From NCBI GenBank assembly GCA_012064385.1, contig QRDG01000533.1, positions 3,046,737 through 3,110,736 on the forward strand: DNA of 64,000 nt, read 5' to 3'. Below the pieces are notes generated by a model. The model ran no database searches. It saw only the letters and a program-made list of their open reading frames with translations, and was not told the origin of the DNA. The stretch's first letter is position 1. Every line of letters starts with the position of its first letter. The translations under genes were made by a program, and so were the position numbers. The DNA comes from Puccinellia tenuiflora. Taxonomy: Eukaryota > Streptophyta > Magnoliopsida > Poales > Poaceae. Positions 44,461-55,857 of the stretch are shown here, one piece after another.

Positions 44461-46700
44461 GGCTGCTTTGGATTTCACTGCTTGCGTTCTACCTATTTTT
44501 ATGTTGGACCTTATTGATTAAGCTTGCTGCTTGATCGACATCGTCCTTGACTGAGGTGGAGGGTCGGCCGCCGACTCGGTTTTCGCGGCGCCGTCATCCT
44601 TTCTTCCGCTGGCACCCCACTCCTGTGTTTCCCATCGCTCCCTCCTCCACAAGGGTGGGCTATGGCGGTAGTACGAGCATGGTGTCGATGCCAGATCCAG
44701 GGAACATGCGGGGTGGATTTCCTTAACCAGAGCGACGTCCCCAGGTATGCCTGATCCTCCTTACCTCGCGTGTCTATTTCTATTCCTTGACTTCCTCTCG
44801 CGATTAACCAACCTCCACCATGGCATCTGTAGCGAGCAGATCTTGGCGGGCCATTCTCTCCCATCGTGAGCCCCTCCTCCGTCGGACATGCACACGGCCA
44901 GAATTAGTTGTTTAGGTGAGCTTCTAAATTCTTGGCCCTTCAAGGTTGCAGCATCGATTTGTTCATGATTCTTGTTTTTACCTTTCCCTTTTTTATTTAC
45001 CTTTCAGGATACTTTTGCGCGAGACCCGGATCACGTTTTTCACCTGCGGGTATGCGGCAAGGTATCTTTCGTTGCTAGCGGAGGTCTTGATGTTGTCATG
45101 TTGTCTTCAGGTTTGCTCCCTTCCTCTGATTCATCAATTGGTTAGTGTGGTTATCTGTTCTTGCTTTGTTCTTCACAAACTGTTGACTGACGTTTGTTGT
45201 GCAGGATGTACAACTATTTTTGTATTACAGTGTCTGTTCACTCCCCATATGAGCGCCAATCCGTAAAACTCCAGTCTATGTAGGTAATTTATTTATACTA
45301 ATAACTTGAATAGCTATCTGTACCTGTACGTGATACTATCTTCTAATTGCTTTTCTTATCCTGTAAGAAAATGAGATGCATCCTGGCTAGACTATCTAAG
45401 TATTTCAAGGATGTGTGCTTGAGATGCAATTTAAGGAAATAATTGGCTTTTAAACTTTGTGTTTTTATCATAGGACTACGGAAGCAAATGTATTGACCAA
45501 AAACATATCGCAACTAACATGCTCTGAGTGACAGAAAAATATATCCCTTTCTAGCTTAGAAGCTTGGCCATGTACCCATTGTTGTGTATTTGCACTCATC
45601 TATATGCTATTGTTGGCTCTATGAATTGTTCCTTTTTTACCAGAGGTCCCTTGATCTCTTCTCTATATAAGTTGCCTCAAAATCCATTTTAGCTTGCATT
45701 ATAAGAGTGCAAATATAGATGTTAAAGTAAACCAAATAGTCTCTTGGGTCATTTGTTTCTTCATATATTCTATGGTAATGCAGGGCTGCTTAGATGATCA
45801 AATTTGGGCTACTCACATTATTTTTGTGATATATGGTCTCACTGAAAAAAGATTACCCCGGATGATCAAGTTCAATTCCAATAATCCATAGCTATTATGA
45901 TGTGCCTCGATGTTGCGGCATGGGAAAATTTTCTCCATCCTTCTCCTGACCTATCCTGGTTTCATTAGAAGAGATGTCACACAATCGCCCTCACCATCAT
46001 GTTCTTCCGTTCACTTGCAATTGAAGTGTTCTGAAGGTGAGAAAATTTAAAATGCGACATCATCTATTTTTTGTTTTTATTTTTCCTTCAGTAATTTAAC
46101 TGCGAAAACTCTATGGGCTCGGATAAGATTTGAGTTTATATATGTTAACATATATTTTTTAGATTGGGGTGAATGGGGTGATCTAATGTTACCAACATCG
46201 TGTGATCTCATAAGATTTAATGTTTTATTACAGGTCTGGATTTGGATTTCCTTTTATTCTTAAACGCGTCGGCTGGAATTTTCGTATTACTTTGGCATTT
46301 TATTTCATTGCAACGTTGCAAGTTTGCTCACACTATGGTTATCTAAATCTGCTCATATGTGCACATGGAGTTCTCATTCTCCCGTTGGATATAATTTTTT
46401 TCTTTGGTGTACGGTGCAGAAATATGAATAGCTTTCAACCCTTCTTCCCCATTCAACCTGATATCAGTTGCAATCTTCATGAACAAGCAGCAACTTGGAT
46501 GGGAAGACTGAGCTGAAGACATGAGCTCATTGAGATGCTCCATCCTTTCGTAGAGGTATACCAAAAACAAACTGTTTCTAAATGATTTTTCCCTGTCAAA
46601 CATAGACTGCTTTGTACAATATTTATGCATATTTGTGTGTCATTAAAGAGTAGTGATACTGCACCGTATGTAGCACTATCAGGAGGTTGATGGAACCAGA
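44461..46700. other. Intergenic stretch without recognised gene
   Basis: Mixed composition with short open frames only. If the upstream leader is real, its remaining exons would lie here. Confidence 0.5.
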
Positions 46701-46712
46701 AGTGTGCCCTTA

Positions 46713-47218
46713 CATTTGGATGCCCATGATCATGCCAGTCTTACTTAGTGTTTTCCAAGTTATCCTATTTACACCCTTTATCTTTATGAAATTTGATTTT
46801 GTTTTGTTTTCATAAGTATAAAAGTGTAATAACAAGATATTTATTTGTTGAGATCCCCTATCGTTGCACTTACCAATGACAGTTCTCCCACAAGTGATAG
46901 TGTCATCTTTGCTGATAATCAGGTGGTGTTTTGTTGCTTGATGATCACATAGTTTATTCAGTTACATGGATGCCCATGATCATGCCAGTCTTACTTAGTG
47001 TTTTCCAAGTTATCCTATTTACACCCTTTATCTTTATGAAATTTGATTGTGTTTTGTTTTCATAAGTATAAAAGTGTAATAACAAGATTTTTATTTGTTG
47101 AGATCCCCTATCGTTGCACTTACCAATGACAGTTCTCCCACAAGTGGTAGTGTCATCTTTGCTGATAATCAGGTGGTGTTTTGTTGCTTGATGATCACAT
47201 AGTTTATTCAGTTACATG
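46713..47218. repeat. 250-bp tandem duplication, two copies
   Basis: The block starting TGGATGCCCATGATCATGCC at 46717 recurs at 46967. The copies differ by about three substitutions (for example GATTTTG/GATTGTG, AGTGATAG/AGTGGTAG) and a small indel at the junction. This marks a recent local duplication. Confidence 0.95.
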
Positions 47219-47889
47219 ATATATCTCAAAGTGAATACCACCAAATAGCTCTATTGATTTCATTATGATTGCCTTTTTGCATTTTACTCTAAAGCTTAGC
47301 TATTTAGTATATCATTGATGCGCCCCTTCTGGTAAAGCATACTCACAAATAACTGTCAGTAACAACCAGGATTACAGATAGCTTACATGTTGTAATTTAA
47401 CTCCATATATTATTTTGACTCATTAATTGGTGTCATGTTCTGCCGCTTTGAAGTTTCATTTGTGGCCTGAAAGTATTAATAGAAAGTATGACTTGAGTTT
47501 CAGGATTTTTTTACATATGAAAACCACATTCTTTCGAGAGCCGTCACATGCACATAGCCAATTTACTTATTCATGCCAAATGGAATCCAACATATATTGA
47601 ACTTGCTATAGGTTTTGACATATGATATTTATGATCTTGATACTGCAAATACTAGCTACAATATATGTGGACCAATTTTCTTTCTTGTGTTTGATCTGAC
47701 TATCTTCCCTTAATTGTGTAGGTTATATTTGGATTTATGCTTATTTGGATCCAATCAAGCTGACCCATGGATTTGAGCTCATCATTGAGATAATTGTAGT
47801 GACTTCATTCCTTTTTTTTCTTTCCTTCACACAAAAAACTCAAACTGATTCCTACCTCCCATGTTTCAGATCTGGATTGTTCGTACAAG

Positions 47890-47998
47890 CCTGGAAATTC
47901 TACCCGGAGCAGGAGATTCAATTAAGCGAGATTCCGAAGCTACAATTTCGCCTATCCCATCAATAGGTTTAGCCAGAGCATTTATAACACGGCCCAAG
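47890..47998 (-). pseudogene. atpA: Plastid atpA fragment inserted in nuclear DNA (NUPT)
   Basis: On the minus strand 109 bp encode LGRVINALAKPIDG and EIVASESRLIESPAPG, the chloroplast ATP synthase alpha subunit around residues 100-135. Frame is kept apart from small changes (GIGE for the usual GRGE). Flanks are unrelated to atpA, so this is a short nuclear copy of plastid DNA and not a gene. Confidence 0.85.
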
Positions 47999-49259
47999 GT
48001 TTCTCCTTTTTTATGTATGCTCATAAATTGTTTTTGACATAATAGATATTGCTTTGGTAAATTACCTTTCTGCATGTCTTACAACCCACTGTCCCTTCAA
48101 AGTATATCATGCTCTTAGTGGGGATATAGCTATGGGTCTGTTGTTTTTGCACTCGTGCCATGTTGTCATGTGCAAGGCATGGCATGCAACCATGAGCCTA
48201 CATACTAGACAAAAAATATAGATTTATTCTTTTCAAAAATTTACAGAGTAAGGTTTGGAAAGAAATATTCTTTAGTATCACGAAACATCTATTTATATTA
48301 TTAGTTTATATTACTTTGTCAACCATCATATGACATTTCAGCTATGTGTGGTTTCCTTTTATTGATATATGGCGTTTTCCTACGTGAGTATTAGTTACGT
48401 TTGTTATTTACTACTATCACTTTAGTGCCCCAATAAAAACTACTATGCTTCCTGATTCCTATTTTAGGATGTGACATCTAATACTGATTCTATTTTAGGT
48501 TACCCTCTAGAAAGCCTAGTGCTTACTATTGTTTCAGGCTACAGAAATCATCTCTCAGCTACAAAAATTCATTCGCGAGTAAAAAAAAAGGTTAATGTCT
48601 TTCTAAAAAAGGAGGTTCACTTTCTTAATCGCGGATGTTCAGGTCTTGGAGTTCAAATCCTTCATCTCGAAGATTCACCTTTTTAATGATAAAACGTCTA
48701 AATTCTTCATGAGTAAGAAAACATAGAAGTTCACTCTGAGAAAATTCTGAAGTTCAATATATATAATATTGAAGTTCACTGAAAAATTCTTTAAAACAGC
48801 AGTTAGTATATTAGAAACTGCTCTCAAACCATGAAGTATTTCGAAAAATGGTCAACATGAAAAAGATGCGCAATTTCCATACCTTTTTAATGGTATATCA
48901 TTTGCATCCTTTGGAAAAACGGTTTGAAAATAACGAGAAAAACAGTGCGCGGTACGGAACAAAAGTTTCGCGTTAGGAAGTTCACTAACAGATAACTAGA
49001 GGTTCATTACCGTATAACTAGGAAGTTCATTATACTCTGTTTTTCGGGGCGGAAATATTATGCATATAAATCGTTCATACGAGCTCCGGTTGTCCAAATC
49101 GACATTCCCCGCATGTAATTAGGAACGATTTGAGTCTAATTTGACTCTCATCCATGAAATATTCTACCTGAACATCACAAGCGTGTCAATTTCAAATCGT
49201 TATCGTGTTGGTTCATTCATCTGTTTTTTTATTTTTAAAATTATTCATAAATGGTAAGG

Positions 49260-50690
49260 AATTAAGAAAACTTGTCTTCACAAAAAAGTTGTGTCTCGTC
49301 AATATCTTTCCAACGACGTATCATTTGTTACATTTCGATAAGCGGTTTGAAAGTAATTGCCAAAAAACTGTCCGCTGGACCTAAAACAGAATTGCTTATT
49401 TTTAAAACTGCTCTGAAACCGTAATGAATTTCAAACATTACCTAGAAATAGAGATGTTGCGAATTTTCCGTAGCTTTCCAACGGAGTATCACGTGCATCA
49501 ATCCGACAAACGGTTTGGAAATGGAGTCCAAAATACAGTACAAAAACGGACAAATCCATGAAAACAATGTTTAGTATATTTGGAATTGTTTTCATAACGT
49601 GCATAATTTCCAAACCTGACAGAAGAGTAGAAGTTGCGCAATTTCCATACCTATCCAACGACATATTATTTGCATCAATCCGACGAGCTGTTTGAAAATG
49701 GCGCCCCAAATACTATAAAAAATGGACAAAATCGTGAAAACCGTGTTTAGTATATTTGAAATTGTTTTAAAACCGTACCAAATTTGAAAACCATCCAGAA
49801 GAGTAGAAGTTGCGTATTTACCATACGAATCCAACGGTATATCACATGCATCATTCCGATATATGGTTTGAAAATGGCGATAGAAATACTGTCCGCCAAG
49901 AAAGAAATCTGAGTTTCCGCAAAGAAGTTCACGTCTTTATTTTCCGGAAGTTGAAAAAGTTGTGCAAGTTCACGTCTTTATTCTGCACAACTTTTTGAAC
50001 TTCCGGACAAAAAGAGGTGAACTTCCTTACGAAAAACTCGGATTTCTTTTTTGCGGACAGTGTTTTTATCGCTATTTTCAAACCGTATGTCCTAATGATG
50101 CTTGTGATATACCGTTGGATTCCTATGGTAAATGCGCAACTTTTACTCTTTTAGACGTTTTGCAAGTTCTGTACGGTTTTAGAACAATTTCAAATATACT
50201 AAACACTGTTTTCGTGAATTTGTCCATTTTCGTACAGCATTTGGGGCGCCATTTTCAAATCGCTCGTCGGATTGATGCAAATAATATGCTGTTGGATTCG
50301 TACGGGAAATGTATACTATTCTGGAAGGTTTTCAAATTCGGTACGGTTTTATAACAATTAAAAATATACTAAACACTATTTTCACGAATTTGTCCGTTTT
50401 CATACGGTATTTTGGGTGCCATTTTCAAATAACTCGTCGGGTTGATGCAAATAATATGCCGTTGGATTCGTACGGGAAATGCGCAACTTTTCTATCTCTG
50501 GCCATTTTTCAAAATTCCTTACGGTTTAAGAGAAGTTTTCAAAATAAACAGTTGTGTTTTCTGAATTGAAGATCCAGCGGATTGTTTTTTGCAATTATTT
50601 TTTAAACCATTTATCGAAACTTAACAAATAATTCTTCGTTGGAAAAATATTGAGTAGACGTAACTTTTTCGTAGAGAAATGGTTTCCAAA
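49260..50690. repeat. Foldback element, ~0.7-kb arms with a 19-nt loop
   Basis: The left arm (about 49260-49965) and right arm (49985-50690) are inverted copies at roughly 80-85% identity. Next to the loop GTCCGGAAGTTCAAAAAGTT pairs with its complement, and GCGAT(A/G)..ACTGTCCGC pairs further out. Each arm consists of tandem units of about 172 bp, with the motif CCAACG..(A/G)TAT spaced at 49308, 49477, 49653 and 49826. Outside the arms (48600-49259 and 50691-51125) GAAGTTCAC-type motifs are also arranged inversely but align poorly. Confidence 0.88.
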
Positions 50691-50840
50691 TTCGATATGA
50701 TTTTTGACTAATTTTGAAAATACAAAAAATAGAGAAACACGATTATATGCCGTTGGACCATCTTTTTCTGAACTTTTAGTGATACACAGGTGAACTTGCT
50801 ATTTTCGAACCACTTCTAAACTTACTCATTAAGCTGATAA

Positions 50841-50855
50841 CCCCCCCCCCCCCCC
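50841..50855. repeat. C15 homopolymer
   Basis: A run of about 15 C just outside the right arm of the foldback. Length is prone to sequencing error. Confidence 0.8.
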
Positions 50856-51179
50856 TCCGAAATACGTAAGTGAACTGCTTATTTTTTTTCCACAAGTGAA
50901 CCTCGAACATATTTTTTTCTAAACCTCTCGCGATACGCACGTGAACTTCGTATTTTTCACAAGTGAAGTTTATTGGTTTTTTCTCGTAAAGTTGACTAAC
51001 TTCTCCACAAACGTAAGTGAACTTTCTATATTTTGCACAAGTGAACCTATCGATGGATCATATTTTTTCTGAACCTCTCGCGATACATACGGGAACTTCC
51101 TAATTTTTCCAAAGCAACCCCTAGCTAAAAAAATCATTTGGCATTGCCACTTTGCCAAGTTGACAAGATCTCATACACA

Positions 51180-54100
51180 ACCCCATATCCACAAAATCAG
51201 GCCAATATCATTTGAGGAGGTGCACTTGGCATGCCCATGCCATTAGGGCAATTTTGGACACTGAATCATTTGACCAACTTCCATGTGTCCAATTGACCTT
51301 AAACTCCACAGACATACTACATCCACCTATCCTAACCTACTGTGAATTTTGGGGATTTTTCTGAGGTGTGTAAAGCCTTGGTCTTCATCGAACACCTTCG
51401 GCCATTTTCGAAACCCAAAAATGTTTACACATGAGACCCTCTCCAATTTGGCTGAAACTTGACCACATTGCTCGTATACCAGTACAACGTCACCAGTAAA
51501 AATCCCAGTTCCTTTGGCCTAGTGGAAGTCCAGTTTCTTTCCATCGAACACCTTGAGTGCATTTGAATTTTTCAAAACTTTGCACTAGCATTTTGTCACA
51601 ATTTTGTGTTTAGCCTTCTAGATCCTGTTTGTAGCAGTAGTGCAACCCAGTGGCGAAGCCTTTTCACTTTTGGTACCCCGACTCATTGGGAACGTGATCC
51701 ATGCCGCTCGCGTCGCACTCCGGACATGCCATTTTCGGCATGACCCTGTTCAAACCCCAGCCCCTGCCTCATTCCCTGCTGCAATGCATCCTCGTGCGCC
51801 ACTGTGCATCCCGCGTGGCCTCCCTATCCATCCCCCCGGTTCTTATCCTCCCCCATTCATGGCTTGGAGGCAAGCTGGTGCACCGGTCGCCATCATCGGC
51901 ATCAATGGCCAAACCGGCCACCACCTAATTCTCCTCCTCTCCCTTTATATAAGGCTACCCCAAGCAGCCCCGAGCGAACCCTAGCCACCCCACCCCATTC
52001 CCTCTCCCCTGCCCTCCTCATTCGGTGCAAGAACGCGAGAGGAAGAGCCACACAAAATCTCCACAAATTTTTCGGCCATGGCCACCGAGGCCATGTCGAG
52101 CACGAGCTCGAGCCGTCCACCACCTCCCAGCCCGAGCCAACCCGCCTGCACACCTCCCCCTACACGTGCACCCCACCACTCCAGGTATCCAGGGAACGGA
52201 CGAGCTCGTAGTGCTCGGGCTTGTGCACGGCCACCTTGGCCAGAGCTTGGAGCTCCGGCTCCCGGGGCCATCCCGGTCCCCTCCCACGGATGCGGCAGGC
52301 CAGGCGTGGCTGCCCCCCCCCCCCCGCCACCAGCGTCCTCCTCGGCCGCCCGGTCGCCGGCGCGGTGCCCGTCCATGCGCTACGTTGCCGCCGTCGTCCT
52401 CGGCCGACCTCGCCATGCCGTCACCCGCCGTCGCCAAAGACGTCGTGCACCCGCGTCCCCGCCTCCCGAAGCCGCCCCGTCCGCGTCCACCCCGCCGCCG
52501 GCCACGGCGACCACGCAGAGATGCCTGCCGGCGTCATCGTCTCCCCGCCCTCGGCGCCGTGCGCGGCAGCGGGGAGCTTGGCCGATCGATCGATCGATTA
52601 AGGCCAGCTGAAGGCGCACTTGTTTTTTTTCAGGTTTACGCTTTACCGCAGCAAAGGCGTATTTTCCGTCAAGTACGCCACCGGCCCGGCCCGGTAAGAT
52701 TCGGCCCACGAACGTTTTTTTTTCTGGAAGTGGCTGATAATTACCAAAAACTAGAAGTCCAATATCTTTTGAACCGTAACTCCGTTTGAGGTGATTTACG
52801 TCTCTAAAAATTTGTCTCGAAGAGCTATATCCAATGGTGCTGTCCATTGTATTGTGTAAAATAGTTGATTTTTTCAACTATTATTTATGCGTTGTATCGC
52901 ACCCCGATTCAGGCGTTCTCCGGGATTCTGACCCGCGACGAGTCCCAGACCTGCCCCGAACCATCCGGAGCCGTCTTCGAAGGCAAGCTAACCACTTGCT
53001 ATGAACATTCAAGCCATGTTTGTTTGTTTGCATTTTTACCCTGTCATATCGGTGCATTTTATTGCTTATCATCTGTGAACTGTGCGTCACGAGATATCGT
53101 GGCTTTGTTTACATCCTGTCGACTGTGCTACTTTTATTTTCTTTTACTCAACCTGAGGCTGGCACCGGCCGGAGGCATCTCCGCCACAGTCGCCCGGTTG
53201 ACTGTATTGTTTTATTTTCTTTTATCAACCTGAGGCTGGCACCGGCTGGAGGCATCTCCGCCACAGTCGCCCGGTTGACTGTATTGTTTTATGTTCTTTT
53301 ATCAACCTGAGGCTGGCTCCGGTCGGAGGCATCTCCGCCACAGTCGCCCGGTTGACTGTATTGTTTTATTTTCTTTTATCAACCTAAGGCTGGCACCGGC
53401 CGGAGGCATCTCCGCCACAGTCGCCCGGTTGACTGTATTGTTTTATTTTCTTTTATCAACCTGAGGCTGGCACCGGCCGGAGGCATCTCCGCCACAGTCG
53501 CCCGGTTGATGCAAAATATCTATTGCTTGAAATATTGTGTTGCTACTGTTTTATCGTTTGGTGATATGTTATTATGTTATTATAGTTGTTGTGTTGGACT
53601 AATCCCCTGTTGCTTGGACATGTGAATGATGAAACTTGATTTAATGAAACACCCCTCCAAACAACGATAAGGTCTATTCATTGTGCCACTAATCTGAACC
53701 CTTGAACGCGATACCACCGTTGTCCCATGGAAACCGTGACCTAGTAGGTTGTTAAGCCCCTTTTGTGCCATCCATTGGGCGCAGTCGTTCGGTTGTGCTG
53801 TCCGAGGGGAGTGGTCGACAGGCACGGGTTCGACTGCGATAGGGAGTCCGGAGCTAGGCATACCCGGTAGTGCCGGGGGATGTGCCGGATTTACTTGCCC
53901 GTTGTATCATGCGTATAGGGTGGTGCAGGAGAGTGTCTTAGCAAGTGGACCATCACGAGAATGTATTTTGCTTAGTACGACCTCGGGCGTGAGAAACCTG
54001 GAGCGTCGGCTGAGTAGGGGGCATTCCGATAGGTGGTAAAGCAAACTCTCGAGATACTCAACCTAGCAAGCTAGCCTTGTTCCTGGGATATGGAACAACA

Positions 54101-54950
54101 GTTCAGTGTCGGTCACACTATGTGTCTTTGTCGTGTCCGGAGGTTAAACTTAAGATTTGTTTGAAAGAATTATGAACGACTTGACCACACTTAATAAACA
54201 ATAAGATGATGTAGGGAATGTTACTTGAGATAACGAAATATGATAAGGCCAGAGGGCCTAGCAGTGGTGACAGATGAGATTAGCCTTGTGAGGCTAGAGG
54301 CCAGTGGGCCTAGCTGTGATGATATGATTCGTTGTGTTACTTGGTACCAATGGTACACCCGTTCTTCGTCATAGGTAAGTTCTTTGTGTGATCTCCGGTA
54401 CACGATCCAACCCCACCTGGCTTGGACTCGGTATTGGTGAAACTCCCGTTGTTTGCTTATGCCATGTTTTACTATGATGCCATGTTGTCATCCTTTTGGA
54501 CTATCATAGGTAGACACTTGCCATGTTTAGATTATTATTAATGTTGCTAGTTACTTGTTGCCTGATTGTTTGATTGTTCATGTCTCGTGGTTATTTTCTT
54601 GCGAGTACGTCATCGTACTCAGCCTGGCTTTTCATGTGGCCAGACGTTGAGAGGATTCATCTTCTACCATAGCACGGACATGGAGCAAGAGCGTGCTAGG
54701 ATCAGTAGCCCAGCCAGATGCCTATGGAATGGAGCCGCACCAAGCCGTTGCCGTATCTGTGTCTTCCGCTGCCAGTTAAACTCTGTCCTGTGCCATACAT
54801 GGCCTTGATGGCCATGTAAACCATTTGTAGCCCTTGGGGCCTGATTGTGTAATAATATTTCCGCTATGTTGCATTGTCGTAACGTGCGTCCGGATATCCT
54901 GGGCTGGCGCACGGGGCGACCGCCTCTCTGGCGACATGTGTCAGAGGGGG
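51180..54950 (+). mobile_element. Long Gypsy-type LTR-like segment, non-coding
   Basis: The stretch has a TATA box (TTATATAAGG, 51945), a GC-rich leader with ACCCTAGCCACC, a later part with CGAAGGCAAGC (52978-52990), a 77-bp tandem repeat, and an end GGGGGGTGCCACA near 54957. This order resembles the very long LTRs of Sukkula-like Triticeae elements, but the left LTR border and a partner LTR are not found. The open frames at 52000-52790 are low-complexity Pro/Arg/Ser-rich and are not supported as genes. Confidence 0.45.
53149..53509. repeat. 77-bp tandem repeat, 4.7 copies
   Basis: Copies start at 53149, 53226, 53303, 53380 and 53457, an exact 77-bp period, each beginning CAACCTGAGGCTGGCACCGG. 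Only a few substitutions separate them. Confidence 0.97.
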
Positions 54951-55857
54951 GTGCCACAAAAACCAAATGGGGAATGGTAAAACATCTCAATAAAAGACAA
55001 ACCGATAAACCTCCAAAAACAAAAACACAATAGGATGTTCATATGACATCCGTTTTCGGTGAACTTGGTCTTGTCATGACGAGCATGACAAGCACCAAGA
55101 GCACACCAAGATAAGAGCCAAATAAGAACCAATAAAGATGATTGCAAGGATGCCGAGGTTTGAGCTCTCCACGAACGATACGATCAAGATACTCGGTCGA
55201 GAGCCCTCTTGATAGTACGGCTATCTAACCTATAACCCGGTTTCTTAACTAACATCATGAGACCGGTAAAGTAGAAACCCTATCAAGATCATACCTTTGC
55301 GCATAATCCACTTGAGGTCGACGATGACGATCTTCATCTTCTCAAGATGGACCACCTTTCTTGATTGCGCTTTGCTTGGTGAAGACTCATATGTTGCTCC
55401 CCCATAGACCAATATGGGAGAACTTCTTCTTCAGCATAACTTCACTTGGCCTTTATCTTCAAGTGGATGGCAAACTCCAATCATATGATATCTTCTTGTT
55501 GATCATCTTGAACTTGCACCACACCACTCGACACCGTCCTTCATGAGCTACACGGGATCTTCCTTTTGATGCAACCTCATGACAAGACACCTAACCCCTC
55601 AAAGAAATACCAAGCATATCGATCATGGGTTAGTTCACAAAGCTATATTGAATTCCTTACCATACCATGAGATCACACGATTCCTCATGATACATTACTA
55701 GCCTTGTGTGTTGATCAACTTGCACTTAGCCTTGATCAACATATAGAGATCAAGCAAAGCAAATGGACACACCTACAAGTAGCTCAATATAAAAGGTAGT
55801 CCATAGAGATTGTCATCAATTACCAAAACCACACATGGGGGCAACCATGCACTTTCA
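54951..55857 (-). repeat. 3' LTR of the sirevirus-like element
   Basis: The start (minus TGAAAGTGCATGG) is fixed by the adjoining polypurine tract. The end, about 54951 (minus TTTTTGTGGCA), is set by the TG/CA rule and by the change to the neighbouring Gypsy-type segment; it could be off by some bases. Confidence 0.6.

Noticed and set aside
47866..48075. Functional ATP synthase alpha gene
   Set aside because: Only about 36 codons of plastid atpA are present, without start, end or neighbours.
48600..51125. Centromeric or subtelomeric satellite
   Set aside because: The ~172-bp units are few, inverted about a 19-nt loop and limited to this locus, which fits a foldback element better.
51981..52789. 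Overlapping Pro/Arg/Ser-rich frames on both strands as a GC-rich grass gene
   Set aside because: Frames on both strands are equally open, no domain is seen, and the context (TATA, leader, 77-bp repeat) fits an LTR.
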